In this document: piece by piece, positions 1 to 12,682 of the stretch | Layout of the letters: every line of letters starts with the position of its first letter | How positions within the stretch are numbered: the stretch's first letter is position 1 | DNA from: Membranipora membranacea | Lineage: Eukaryota; Bryozoa; Gymnolaemata; Cheilostomatida; Membraniporidae | DNA length: 64,000 nt | Reading direction: 5' to 3' | Assembly (NCBI GenBank): GCA_914767715.1 | Contig: OU612075.1 | Coordinates: forward strand, 5,828,001-5,892,000 | The notes under the pieces: model-generated | Told to the model about the DNA's origin: nothing | Seen by the model: the letters and a program-made list of their open reading frames with translations, nothing else | Database searches by the model: none | Made by a program: the position numbers and the translations under genes

Positions 1-91
1 GTTTTTAAAATTGAGACCCAAGTTGGATTTGATCCTGGGCCCTCAGAATCTAACAGCTCCTTACTCTGAATGACTATTCTATTCTGCAGTA

Positions 92-318
92 ATGGGTGTA
101 GCAGATAACAAGCAGCTAGTGACAGCGACTGCTGTGGTGGGCGGTGCTTTAGCAGTGGCAGCGGGATACATGCTCTACAAGCAACTGTCTGTCAGACGGA
201 GGAAGGTGGGGAAAGTCTCTGAGATCATCATATATCCCATCAAATCTGATCCAGCCCTGCATGTAGAGTCTGCAGAGTGTACGGAGACTGGGCTCAAGTT
301 CAAGGACATTCATGACTG
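92..318 (+). pseudogene. Orphan MARC coding exon 1 (truncated duplicate)
   Basis: The ATG lies two bases after an acceptor-like TTCTGCAG, as in the intact gene at 24054. The exon encodes an N-terminal hydrophobic anchor (about residues 10-30) and the start of the MOSC_N domain (GKVSEIIIYPIKS), and is open to the position of the donor, GTGGGC here against GTGAGA in the intact gene. None of MARC exons 2-6 follows before the polymerase eta exons begin at 3067, so it cannot make an amidoxime reductase. Read past the donor it would stop at 370 after 92 residues. It is most likely a dead fragment; use as an alternative first exon of polh is conceivable but unsupported. Confidence 0.8.
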
Positions 319-608
319 GTGGGCAAATCACTTAAAAATTTTGTATTATATATTCCATTTACTGTCGTAATCAGGCGCGTTTTGATGAAAATTTTTACCT
401 TAAAACTTAAAAAGAAAAGTACATTGGAGGCTCGCCACATGTCATACATAATTAAATATGTATCCAGTTTCCAGTGACATCATTTAATTAATTTGTAAGG
501 CTTACACATCTGCCTCATGAGCGCAGTTCCGTGAATGAACTTTGACCCTACCAAGAAATTAGGGAGCAATGATGACTCATCAAAACAAATTATGTGATGC
601 TGCCACAT

Positions 609-716
609 CCTAGATCAAGTTTGATCCATTTTGCCTGCAGTCTTGTCATTCCCATTCTACTGTTGAGCCGATTCAGAACTTAAATGCAGGCAAATCGGAT
701 CATGCTTGATCTAGTA
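609..716. repeat. Short foldback (MITE-like) element
   Basis: An imperfect hairpin: the left arm CCTAGATCAAGTTTGATCC followed by TTGCCTGCA is mirrored by TGCAGGCAAATC, GGATCA and GCTTGATCTAG. A related hairpin is at 58439-58573 and a half-copy lies near 1530-1600. It sits inside the intron side of the MARC exon 1 duplicate. No coding capacity. Confidence 0.65.
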
Positions 717-930
717 CGGCCAGTGCATCATATTTAGCGCAACATTTTGTTTTTTACTGTGAGTCGTGCAGGATCGATACGAGTTCTATTGCCCATGTCA
801 CTTTTATCCTCACCATAATTATCTATAGCAAAAGGCTACTTTACTAAAAGCATGTAAATGCTGAAGAAAACATTAGATCTAGTGTATACCAAAAAGTATG
901 CCAGAATGCCACATTTTTCTGTGATGCACA

Positions 931-3066
931 AAGCAATCAAGCAATCACGCTGAGTTTTTGATAAGCAATATTTGCTAATATATCAGTAACTTTTCATCTA
1001 CCCAATTGCCAAATATCCTGGTATAGTATTTTATTTTTTGCATCTTGGTAAAAATGTGAATGGCGTCAGCAAGACGCATTTCCTGACATTGATGCAATGA
1101 TTGGGTAGCTTGCATTTCCTGAAATTAATGCAATGCTAAGGTCGCTTGTGTTATTGAGATACAACGAGGGATCATTGTTCCCTATGCGTAGGATATTAGC
1201 TTATACGGACCAGAAACCCAAGGAAAACGATTTCCTGTTCTGATAAGTTTGTACTTTTTGTGACTGTATCAGCAAAGCTCAGCTCAGCTCACACATGTTT
1301 TGATCAATTACCATAGTATTTAATTACATGGTAAAATTCGAGGCCTGGCTGGTACAACTCAGCTTAGAGCTTTGTCTGTTGTTTCTCAACAAATCAGTGT
1401 TAAAACAAGTTTCCATCCAGATCATAATAAATATGTCTAGCCTAGACCAAGCAGGGAGTGTGGGACAAACTCCCTGGTCAAAGTTGTGTTCAGTTTGCTA
1501 CCCCCCCCCCCCCTCATTGATCGGCCAGAGCTTATCAGTGGAAGGGAAGCAAACCGGACTGCAGGCAATCTGGATCAAATTTGATCTATGCCTTGGTCCA
1601 TACTGTCCGTGTCCCGGATGAAAGACTTTAAAAGGGAGTCTATTAAGACAATAATATGCTGGCTCCAGGATTTTGATACCCATCATTATCCCCTGAGAAG
1701 TTCACTTTTTCCAATGCTAGGTGCAAATAAACTTCTAGAAAAACATATTTTCAAAGCCCGACGTTGCTGACAACTGAATAGCTTTAGCTGTGATCAGAAC
1801 CATGTTGAAGGGCTTATGGTTCCCTCCTACCCCTCCCCAAAACCCCAAACAAATCGATCAATAGGCCTTCTACCGTCTCATGATATAAAAACATTTCTAC
1901 CACATATTGATTGGATGGTAAAACAGAACATTATGTTTATGGGCCCTGACCCTGTTTCAAACCAGACCCTGTTTCAAATCCGACCCTGTTTCAAACCCAT
2001 ACAAATCTTCTAATACTAGTTTTTGACACTCCTCCCCATTGCTTCACTTCCCAAACAACACCCAAATAAAAGTCTGGCACTGGCATATACATATAGAAAG
2101 GGAAGTATTTTTATATCTGCGGGTATTTTGTACCTACTCCCCTCATACCACTTTCTGAATTGCTGAATCATTCATTAAGACAGGGTTGTTACATCATCCA
2201 TGCATGCAAGCATGCCTACCGCTTGAAAAAACCGGAAATACTTTCTAGATGTGGTATTAAAACCACAGACCATAGTGTATGTAAATTTCCTGCTAAGAAG
2301 AGAAGCTTAGTTTTTTTTTAATTTTTTGCTAGTCATGGCTTAATCACTTGTGAAAATTGAAATGTGTCGCCACTGCTGGCCGATGATATGCCGGATGACC
2401 TTTTAGATAGCAGGATATGAAACACGAGCTTTGCCTTTCTCCGAAGAGTAGATGGAAAAATATTTCGCAAAACATACAGTCATATTTGCCAAATAAATGT
2501 CTGGCACTGGCAAATATATATGGGGAAAAAGAAGTATTTTCATATCGGTGGATATTTGGTACCTACTCTCCTCATTCCCCTTTCTGAATTGCTGAATCAT
2601 TCATTCAGACAGGATTGTTACATCATCTATGCATGCATGTCTACCTACCTATTTAAAAAACCGGAAATACTGTCTAGATGAGTATTAAAACCACAGACCA
2701 TAGTGTTTGCATTTTTTTACTTAGGAGAGAAACTTATCAAATCATATTTTTGACGCAATCTTTCAGAGAACTGAGTGACTTTTAAATTTGTGTTTTTTTT
2801 TTATATGATGAGACGTTTAGTTTTAAAAAACTATGCAAGTCACGGCATTATCACTTAATTGAAAATTAAAATGTTTCCTCACGGCTTGCCGATGATATAC
2901 CGTGATGGCCTTCTTGGTAGCAGAATCTGAGTTAGTCGGAATAGGGAGATGTGGGTGGGCCTATTTGCTTGTGATGTAAGAAGGGTTTAAACCTTATCAT
3001 CGATATCAAATTCAAAGTTGTGCAAGGGGTTTATATCAAAGAACTTAGTGACTTTGTTTGTTTTAG
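931..3066. repeat. Non-coding stretch with a 430-bp tandem duplication
   Basis: No polymerase eta first exon (the D-M-D-C-F segment) or other coding exon was found here on either strand. About 2063-2425 is repeated in tandem at 2492-2932; both units carry TCTGGCACTGGCA, TTCTGAATTGCTGAATCATT and TTAAAACCACAGACCATAGT. Near 1945-2000 a unit GACCCTGTTTCAAA is repeated three times. ORFs of about 60 codons here show no homology and are taken as chance. Confidence 0.6.
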
Positions 3067-6000
3067 GAGGAGGAATCATCGCCGTTGGTTATGAGGCTCG
3101 GGCCAGAGGAGTGTCAAGGAGGAATATGAGAGGCGATGACGCAAAGAGCGTCTGCCCAGATATAAAACTTTTCAGCGTCCCGGAAGTTAGAGGTAGGTAG
3201 GCACACTGACATTGAGATTATACTACTAACATGTGTATCTCTGATCGTAGTAGTACAATGACCTAACATGTACCCGCCCCTAATTAGTAAGATTGAACTC
3301 GGGTCCTCACACCAAATTCCTTGTGATAGTACTCATGATAAGTGAATTAGATCACTCTCTATCGATCAGAGATATACGTGCAATAGTATATTATGTGATC
3401 AGTATGGTAGGTGGGTGCAATACTGGGTAAAACTAACATAAAAAATCTCCCCCTATACGCCTTATCGAACCGAAATTATCTAGCAGGAATCAAGAGTGGT
3501 CTTATGATTAAATGAACTTTGAATTGATGCCGAAATTGTGTTCTAACCTTGTCATGCTGCTTCTCTTTTGGTTTGGAGTGTAGCGGAATGACAAGGCTAA
3601 TTCAGTTTTATGAGTGCCAGAACTATAAACAGAATAACTCTCTCCTCGTTGAAGATAAGGAACTAGTTTGGCAAAGATCTTGGTTTCTTCCTGATATGCA
3701 CCATTAAATGCTTGCATTTTGAACCTGCTTTAATAGGCCATGTCTTTAAAATGCGTTTTGGTATGATTGGATGATGGTCATATTTCACAACAACCTAGTC
3801 TATTTCAATAATAGTGGAGTTGTCATATATAAAATGGATAACCCGCACAAAAACCTGCTTTGGCATGAGGAATGAATACCAGTTGAACCTGTCAACACAC
3901 TGAACACAGCCTTCTTGCCTGTCATGTGGTCCTTTGCCTGTGCTTTGATTGAGAAATATTCTCAGACATAACTCTGAGTTGTGCTCTCCTTGAGTATTAG
4001 CAAACAGGGGAGCATAACTTAAATTTGTAGTTATTTGGTTGGGTTGTTTTGGTGCCAGTCTAACCGATCCTACCCCCACCTTAATACTGTATCATCATGC
4101 ACCTATTGTTTGATATCCAAATAAGGGGAGTGCAGCTTAGATCTGCCAAACTCTCTCAAACCATTATAGCTCCAATCACCTGTTCGATGTTCTCATTGAC
4201 AATCATGATCATGTCGCCGTCTAAGGCATCCTAATGAGCTAGCGATATTAAAAATGTTGATTATATTATTTGTTTTATTTATTATTATTTATATTTATTG
4301 TATTAAAAATGTTTGATCTCACTCTTAGGTAAAGCCGATCTTACAAAGTATCGAGAGGCCGGTGCGGAGGTTATATCAGTGCTGTGTCAGTTTGAGCACT
4401 GTATAGTAGAGCGAGCCAGTATAGATGAAGCTTATATAGATCTCACAGAGTGGGTAAATCATGCTGTGAACTCGGAGTCCTCCGCTCCTGTTGCTGCAGA
4501 CGATCTCCTTCATACATATTTAGTCGGTGGGGATGAAGGTATAAATATATATGCATACATATTTAAGTTACTTAAGAGAAAAAATTCGCGTTTTGCACAG
4601 GATTTATTATAGTATCAAAGTTCATGGATAACTAACATTTACTTAACGAAATCACTTTATATAAGCGCCCAAAAAAAGTGCTAGCTAAAATTGAGTCACA
4701 CTCAAACAAGCTAAACTATACATTTACTTGATGGCTATGATTAAAACCTGGAATATAGATGGATGGAAAATCAAATTTCCCAGGTTAAGAGTGAGGACTG
4801 CTGCAAGGCCTTTTCCAGTAAGCTAGCATTTTGTCTGTTAATATGAGGGCCCCCTGTCAAGACAAGAATTTTCAAAAATAAACCCCAAAAATGCAGATGG
4901 AACTATAATGCTACCATGTCATATTATTTATACTCTCTCAGATGACAGAGAAGGTTCAGTAAGAGATTGGTTAGAATTCATCAGCTCTAGTGAGAATCTG
5001 GACTCGTATAATGATAGGAGGCTGGCGTACGCCGCACAAGTCGTGGAGAAAATGAGGAAAGCTGTGCTAGACCAGACTGGTTTCAACTGCTCAGCTGGAA
5101 TATCTCATAATAAGGTCTGTTTATAAAATAGTATGTGAAATAAAAACTCCAGACTGTTTCACTAGTTGTCCCTTTGTGGGAGCGTAGAGGCCCACTCCTC
5201 ACTATATATCAATTCAAAGAAACCTGAGGCTTAAGGGTTTGCAGAAGGAAACGTTTTCCTTTTTTAACAGGCTTAAAAAAAGCGAGAGCTAGCTAAGATG
5301 ACCTCAACTAGCATCGAACTCATTCAGCACACCTAGCAAACAAAATTTTTTTAACTAGCTCTCATTGATTTACCCCCCAAACTAGCGAAACGGAGCTAAC
5401 AACTGCTAGAGTATTAGAGTGTACACTTTCAAATAATGTAGATGACTGGGAACTGTTGAAATATTTTTCGTCCGTTCCATAACAGGTTTAACCCTCAAAC
5501 CGTCTGGTTAAAAATGACCGACTTGTCTTATGCTGTACAATTGTAATCAACGTTTTAGGTATTATCAAAGTTAGCCTGTGGTCTACACAAACCCCAGAAG
5601 CAGACTATTCTGTCTATGGGGTCAGTGCCCGACCTGTTCACTTCACTACCTATACAGAAAGTGAGGCACTTTGGTGGCAAACTTGGGCGTAGTCTGATAG
5701 AGGAATTTGATCTGGAGTTTATCGGCGATATCGTCAAACTTACTAAACATGTGAGTAAAAGTTCATTCAGTTCAGTGTGGAATTATTTTCCAATATGAAA
5801 ATTGTTTCCCGGCTTCAAATTATCATATTTGAGGGAATCTAATAGGTCTGTTCAGTTGGGAGAACTGTGTCTAGTCCATGCAATTATAGGGATTTTAGCA
5901 GACTTTAACTAAGGACCACAAACCAAATTCAAGGGACTCCTAATCGGCTAAATAGCATATCAAACTCATAGGGGTTTCTATAGAGTTTCTGCTGTTGGGT

Positions 6001-9000
6001 ACTCACTGTCTCTAGTTTAATCTTGACAAATCGATTGCTCTAAAGATTCACCAACACCAAATTTCAGTACTGAAACTCCAGTCAGTCCCCATCATAGGCC
6101 AGGCTGGCACGCCACGCCGGCCATCAATCCATGGCCTGAAACTTAACCCTATTAGTTCACATGGTATGATGTTCGTATTGTTTCTTGAAATGTAAAATAA
6201 ACACTTTGGTTTGCCCATAAATGTCCTCAAAAGTAAGTATCATATGATACTGAGAATCAGTATTTTGTGTGGCTTGCAATATCAAGTGTGCTTCATTTCT
6301 CAACATTATTTAATAGAGATTTTGATCAATTTTCCTTGGTTTGATGTGTGAGTTTTTTTATGCGCTTATGCACATTTCACAAACAAAGATTGGACATTTG
6401 GATATGGTCCACTTCAAGTGAAATGTAGAAATGATCCAACTGCAATGGTCATGGCTTTAGTAACCCCAATCATTTTCACGCTGTATAGAAATGAGTGCAT
6501 GTTGTTAGTCAGGCAGTCTTGGGTGTGGGAATATGTGGTATTAGACTGCACCATAGACTTAATAATAAACCTAGACAGGACACCATATACAGCTGAAGTG
6601 AGGCACTTAATTGTGGGGCAATGGAAGGTGTAGAAGCAATGTTGCTATCATTGATTTACTGTCCATAATCCAGGTTTTTTGTTAATAACTTGATCAATTT
6701 TGATTGGATTTTGAATTTGAAAATTGCTTTACGATCAGCAACATCTTGTTATCAACTTGATGCTATTTCTTCTTCAAAAAATTTATTTTGCTTTAAATTA
6801 ATTGCTAACTGTTCAGGACAAGCTGCTAAATCTATTGTATTTTTCAAACTCAAAATCCGATCAAAATTGATTGAGTTACCGACAAAAAACCTGGATTTTG
6901 GACAGTAAATCGATGATAGCATCAAAGCTTCTACACCTTCCAATGTCGTTACGTCGCCCACTATTAAATGCCTAAGTGCCTCAATGCTAATGCTCCATAG
7001 GGTGTCCTGTCTAGGTATATATTAAGTCTATGGACTGCACACAAGATTTTAACCTCAATATTTCTGAGTTGCGCTGTCTTGCTGCCTTTTCATTCCTACT
7101 CTGAGGCGATAACAGACTGTGCTGTGAGACCATTACTGATCTGAATCTGAGAAAATTGGCAGAAAGAACTGAATTCGAACAAAAATTAAGAGGATTAAGT
7201 AATCCTCTGGAGTATTTGACATGGGAACTTAGCCTTGAGTCAGCTTTCTGGGAACTTAGTCTTGGGTCAGTTTTCTAGGAACTTAGCCTTGGGTCAGCTT
7301 TCTGGATAGAGGGATTTGAGTATCAGGTGGAACCTTTAATAGCTGATGTAATTTTCTCTATTTCTCATCTCTAGGAATTATCTGCCCAGTACGGAGAGAA
7401 AACTGGTGCGTACATTTATGAGTTGTGTAGAGGTCACGACCCTGAACTTGTGAACTGTAGACAACTCCCAAAGTCAGTCGGGTGCAGCAAAAATTTCAGA
7501 GGCAAACTGGCCATCACAAACTATGAAAAGGTAAGAAGTTTTATATATACTGTCAACAGGAAGTTGGTTGTTAAATAACTAGTAGCCTTCGCAATTTTCA
7601 AACTTTTAGTATTAGTATGGAAATGGTTTCTCAGTGGATTCTAGTGTCTTCATTTTATTATAATAAAGTTAGTTAGGCAAAACATCTCTAGCACTTGTCA
7701 CGAGACGAACCAGTCAGGAGTTTCTTACTATCAAGATGACGGATTCAAATTTCTGTCCATCACTGAGATTTACATTTATCTGCTCTATTCATTTTGTCTG
7801 CTCTAGTTTTATTGGGCAGGACTCAAGTCACACTGATGACATGATGTACTATTGCACGTATATCTCTGATCGATAGAGAGTGAATTTGGTGTGCTGACCT
7901 GTGCCCAATTTTACTAATTAGGGTCGAGTACATGTTAGGTACTCATTCTAAATTGACTCTATCAATCAGAAATCCACTGATGGAAGTGTAGTCTAGATGT
8001 CGGTGTGGTATTCAATACTACTACCAATATCGTACCAAGTGCACATCTCAATTGATCAGCTGATCTTCAAAGTCAGAAGAAACGCAGTTAAAGTTAGGAA
8101 TAGAGCATGCTCTAAGTATATTTGATCTTCTGGACCTATTCTCCCTCATTTCTAGGCACAGTACTGGCTGAAACAACTCTCATCTGAGATGGAGGAGAGA
8201 TTGATCAAAGACCGAGATCAGAATAACCGCTTCGCCAAAAGTCTCTCCATGTCTGTCAGGTATGTTACAGAATGAATATTAACTCTAGTCATCAGGAGAG
8301 AGGGCAACTCCAAAAACAGGCTCAAATTTTATCAGTGTTTATTCTTAGTTTGAATATAATAGATGATTAAATATTGATTTGATTGATTTGAACCAGTGAC
8401 CTAAGGATGTCTATATTATACCATTACAGTCTTCCGCTCTACCAACTGAGCTAGCGCGGGTCAACTGGCACTGTTAGATAATTCCACACATCCAAATACT
8501 CAATTTCCCCAGCAACCCTGACAATCTTGGTAGGAAATTATCTCCAAACGACATAAATTAAGCCCCACACACACAAGACAAATATTTTTAGGCTTCAAGT
8601 CAAATGAATTGAGAAATCAAGCTTTGGGAAAGATTAATGATCCATATAATATAAAATTTCACTGCTTTACATTGCAGGAGAAGTTCTGTCGGCTTATCAC
8701 ACTAAATCATGCCTTTACTCTTTTGATTTGATCCATAAATCGCAGTGTTATTTTTCCGGGTTTAAATTGACTTCCTACTGAGATAAGTAGGACCAAAGTT
8801 GTCATGGTTGCTAATGGAATTTATTTTTTAAATTTAAATTATATTGAAGACATCCTTAGGTCACTGGTTAAAATCCGGTTCGCGGGATCACACTTTTACC
8901 AATCCTATACTCATCAACTATGAGAACTCAATTTGACAGGTTGCTTAAAAGTTACTTTTATTAGTCATTTGGGCGATTTTTCATGGACTTTATTACCTGA

Positions 9001-12000
9001 TTTTTATTCTTTAGTGTCCTTGCTAGAGCATAATCAGTAGCAGGTAATATTTTGGGAGTTATTTGTACATTGATGTTGAAAACACAACTCCTAATATCTT
9101 TTTGAAAATGTTTATGTATTTTTATTTAGCCGATGTGAAATGCTGGGATTAAAACTTAACATAATGTTTGTGAATAACTGAAATATGAAGCGCTGGATAA
9201 GAGACTACCTGTGCAACTTTTAAAAAAAATTCTAATATGATATTGAAAGTAAGAAACATGGCCTCTTGTTATCTAGCGATGCAGTTTACTCAGTAACTTT
9301 GGCATCTAGCCATAATTTTCAGCCGTTTTCAGGCATAAATCTCTGTTCTCGGCTATGGTGACTTCATGAAAAGCAATTGTTGAATTGGTCATAGAAAACC
9401 ATTATGGGACAACATTTCCTTAAAGTTGTGAATGTGATGTGGCGTCATCAAAGACACCAAGCATTAAACAATTAAATCAACTTTTCATCACTTGCTGTGA
9501 AGTCTGAAACCAATCAAATTGTCTTTGCCAGATGCTGAATTTCCTTATTCATAGAGAGGTAAAAAGATCTAATCCACTGCCCCTGTAACTTTAAGCCTTA
9601 TTTAACAACATGATTGGCTGAGGATTACTTTATATAGCAATGATCAAGTTGCAGTGTTGTACATCGATTTGTTTTTTCTTCCATAGATTTAGCGACTGGA
9701 CCAGCGTATCCCGGGCTATACCTATCAGTAAATACTCTCAGATAGCCATAGAGAAGTCTGCTATGGCAGCTCTTACTAAGCTCTGTGGTGAGGTGAAGAA
9801 TTTCGAAATCTCTATCGGCTGTTTGGGTAAGAAAATTTAGATATTCTAGCATGATTTTTAGTACATGTAAAATGTAAATGCACAGATCAGTTTAAAATAT
9901 AAGTTGAAGCTCCCAAATCATTTCAAAAATCAACTAAATAAAACAGTTTTTTTCATCGATTTGAAGGTGAATAAAGATGATCTTGGTTTGTGGTTTCTCT
10001 AGAAGCCTTACTGATCTTTTCATGTGTCTTTAGTTACGGCTCTTCTGATAGATTGGTAGATCAAACCCACACTAGCTGTACACAAAACAAACATGAGGAA
10101 AATGTTCAATGTGATGTAGATAGTTGAAAATATGTTTGATCATATCAAATAAGATTTTTAATATATGTTCTGTATAATTTCAGGTCTCTCAGCTGGAAAA
10201 TTTGAAGATATCGAAGGGAAAAGTCTGTCACATTTTTTTCAAGCTGGTAAGACTGTCGACCCGTTCGAGCTATCTACCGCATCAAAACCAGCCACAGAAC
10301 CCTCCACATCAACAATCAAACCTCCGTCCTCATTGGCTAACCAGCCAGACAACCAACCGAGCATGAAATGGTTCACTGCAAGCAAGCAGACCAGTGTCGA
10401 CACTTTTGACATATTGGACGAACAGGAGATTTTGCCGACCAATGAGCAGTTTGAAGGAAATTCTATAGTAGATAATGCTGTAAAGGCATCTGATGGTATG
10501 AACCAAACTAGTCTAAAGTGGTTTGCTACAACTGCCAACACCGCTGACCCTTTTGAAAGCATCAATGATGCCAAATCGTCAACTTTGACCTCATCGGAAC
10601 CCCATACCAATAAGATACTACTAGGGCCGGACCAGGGCCAATCGAAAATAAACTGGTTTGCAACATCTGGCGACAATGTAGATCCGTTTAGGCACAGTGA
10701 CCAAGTGAGGACCAGTGTATCTAAACGACATTACACGCAAACTGAGAATCAATATATGCAGGGTCTAGATCAGCCCAAAATAAAATGGTTTGCTTCAAAG
10801 GAGACCAGCATAGATCCTTTTGAAGCTCTCGAGAGGTCATTAAATAACAGTAAACCTAAAACACCGCACAGAAAGATGTATTTAAGATATTTACGGAAAG
10901 ATGTCTCGGCAGGAAATGAGCAAAGTAACACTGGCATTTATCAGCCAGATATTATCGACATGGATGGTGATATATTAGATGTAGATTCTGATTATGACTC
11001 AAGTGACTCAGAAATATTTCCTCTAAACTATAAAGAGTTGACCGGTAAGCGAAAACACACATTGGTCAGGCACAATCTTAAAGCGATTAATGGCAGGGTT
11101 AAAGTGTCTGGGAGTAAAGTGTCAGACGTGCCAAAAATAGTAATAAACTCTGCCGTCAGCTTATCAAACGAACAGAAATCTCATACCAACTCACCAAATA
11201 ATACATCTGCGGAATCACAATCAAATGTGTGCCAAGGTGAGAAACTTGCCAAGACAACTCCAGTAAAGAGTAGTGAAGTGTTGGATGACCTCATCGCAGT
11301 GTGGGACAATGCTACAAAATCGTCAGCAGCAAGCACACCTCATAAAGTAGTTAAATCTGAAAACTCGGAGGCAGATAATCAAGATGTCTGCAAACAAGAT
11401 GATGATGGGGACAGTATTTCATTTTTCCTTGCTGTTCAACAAGAAGAGAGACTCCACCACGACTCGACTGACTCTCAGGAAAATGGGCTCTTAGGATACA
11501 CAAAGGTGTACGATGTTGATAAAGCAGATGATCCAACCACGAGTTTCAAGGGTGTGCTTGATAAAGAAAATCAGTCCCTTTCAATCTCTCAGAACACTAA
11601 CCGCATAAAGCGTAAATCCGATTCACTCGATGATGAGCAAATCTGCCAAACTACAAATGGAAAGAAGCCACGCTACCATCAGCCCAATAGCAGTCAGACA
11701 GTCTCCCATCTCCGCCATCCAGATGCAAGCGAGTTTAAAGCGATGGGTTTAGATTGTAGCTACACATTAACCCATGCCGATCTGTCTCAGTCGTCTACGC
11801 TTGAGGCAGCGTCAGCGGTGGGCATGAAACCTCCCGAGTCGACAGAAGACAATGATGATGATGATATATGTGTTGTTTGGCAGTCCCAAACGCCAGGTAT
11901 GTAACATTTAAAGATAAGATAAGTTTTATTTTTAAAACCCTCTACAGAACAAAATTTGAGAAATCGTTGAAATGGAGTAGTTTGTAGATAAAACCTTGAA

Positions 12001-12682
12001 AAAAAATGCTCGGCAATAATGAGCTAACTTTATCTATACTGTTGGCAATGTCTGCAGAATGCAATGTAGATATAAAATAATCTAACAATAAAATACAGAA
12101 AAATATAGAAATAAATGATGAAATACCTATTGAGAAGAAAATTGGGTTATGTAAGGGGAAGAATGGAACATGGTACACAGTAAATGAGTTATAAAAAGAT
12201 AATTTGATTTCATTCTCACCCTGTGTATGTAATTAAAATGACTCATCACTGAACTAACTCTTTATTATATCACTTTCTGATGTTCATGAAGTATGCTTGT
12301 CAGACACTCTCTATATAGTCTACCATTCTATATTGTATAACGGTGAATTTTGCTTGAATGACTGGTAAATTGGTGAAATTGAAAATATGTGACAGCAATG
12401 CCATGTGTATTCCATGTAACAGGAACTTTTCTCGCTCTCATTGCTTCATTAATTTTAAGTTCTAGTTGCCCACACGACGCCGTTTGCTATACTGATGCTC
12501 CATCATTTACTATACTGATGCTGCATCATTCTCAATTTGAATTTTTTTTCTCTGCAGTGCCCAAGAAGATAGGCAGTATATCCAACGGCATGATCTCAGC
12601 ACATAAAAAGAGTTTGGCAAAGAAAATTAGCAGCCAGAAGAGTAACATCAAATCAATAACCGACTTCTTCAAGGTGAAATAG
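3067..12682 (+). CDS. POLH: DNA polymerase eta (Y-family translesion polymerase), 5' exon outside view
   Basis: Exons 3067-3192, 4329-4538, 4942-5114, 5559-5750, 7375-7530, 8156-8259, 9687-9826, 10184-11896 and 12558-12682 join in phase with GT-AG junctions. The translation follows metazoan polymerase eta: GGGIIAVGYEARARGVSRR (fingers), VERASIDEAYIDLTE with the catalytic Asp-Glu pair (palm), CSAGISHNK, KLACGLHKPQKQT, GGKLGRS (thumb), CRQLPKSVGCSKNF and WLKQLSSEMEERL (little finger). The family bypasses UV dimers in replication, bound to PCNA. Exon 1, with the DMDCF segment and first metal-binding Asp, is absent from 1-3066, so the gene is partial here. The large eighth exon of the series encodes an unstructured tail with five FF/WF...DPF motifs (10226-10840), acidic SIM-like segments (10940-11020, 11851-11880) and no C2H2 UBZ finger that I can see. 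The last exon ends in KSITDFFKVK, a PIP box. The last three exons are copied at 47150-50111. Confidence 0.93.
3234..3382. repeat. MITE with TATCTCTGATCG terminal inverted repeats
   Basis: In polh intron. TATCTCTGATCG at the left end is mirrored by CTATCGATCAGAGATA at the right end. The interior holds TGTACCCGCCCCTAATTAGT. Relatives are at 7859-7975, 12858-12950 and 50659-50790. Confidence 0.6.
6543..7040. repeat. 500-bp foldback element in polh intron
   Basis: Arms of about 200 bp: 6543-6735 (GACTGCACCATAGACTTAAT ... TTGATCAATTTTGATTGGAT) and 6838-7040 on the reverse strand (same order, for example CCTAGACAGGACACC and TTTACTGTCCA). The loop is about 100 bp. It explains the opposed small ORFs at this place. 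Confidence 0.75.
7859..7975. repeat. MITE, second copy of the TATCTCTGATCG family
   Basis: Left end TATCTCTGATCGATAGAG, right end CTCTATCAATCAGAAA, with an interior resembling 3234-3382 (ACTAATTAGGGTCGAGTACA). It lies in polh intron between 7530 and 8156. Confidence 0.6.
8386..8460 (-). pseudogene. tRNA-Tyr pseudogene, 3' end lost
   Basis: On the minus strand the 5' acceptor strand, D arm, anticodon arm with GTA and a 15-base intron are all recognisable (CTAGCTCAGTTGGTAGAGCG). After the T-arm start GGTCACTGGTTCAAAT the sequence leaves the tRNA pattern, so the 3' acceptor strand is missing. It is in polh intron between 8259 and 9687. Confidence 0.8.
8840..8887 (+). pseudogene. 3' half of a tRNA-Tyr gene at a duplication breakpoint
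   Basis: Begins inside the intron (TATTGAAGAC, the intron variant otherwise seen only in the tRNA at 46244-46331), then continues with CATCCTTAGGTCACTGG, the T arm and GGTTCGCGGGA. The 5' half is absent. From here rightwards the sequence matches 46284 onwards at about 97%, so this marks the left edge of the polh/TRIM duplication. Confidence 0.8.

Larger units (their letters stand above)
1..930. repeat. Diverged duplicate of the MARC 5' region (partner about 24040-24830)
   Basis: The block containing the MARC-like exon and about 600 bases of following intron can be matched, with indels, to 24040-24830. Shared strings include TTGTAAGGCTTACACATCTG and GAGCAATGATGACT. By eye the identity is about 80-85%, well below that of the polh/TRIM duplication, so this is an older event. 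Homology fades near 930; no second MARC exon follows. Confidence 0.75.

Noticed and set aside
10239-10676. 145-codon minus-strand ORF (and its twin at 47702-48139)
   Set aside because: Antisense shadow of the polymerase eta tail exon; duplicated only because the exon is.
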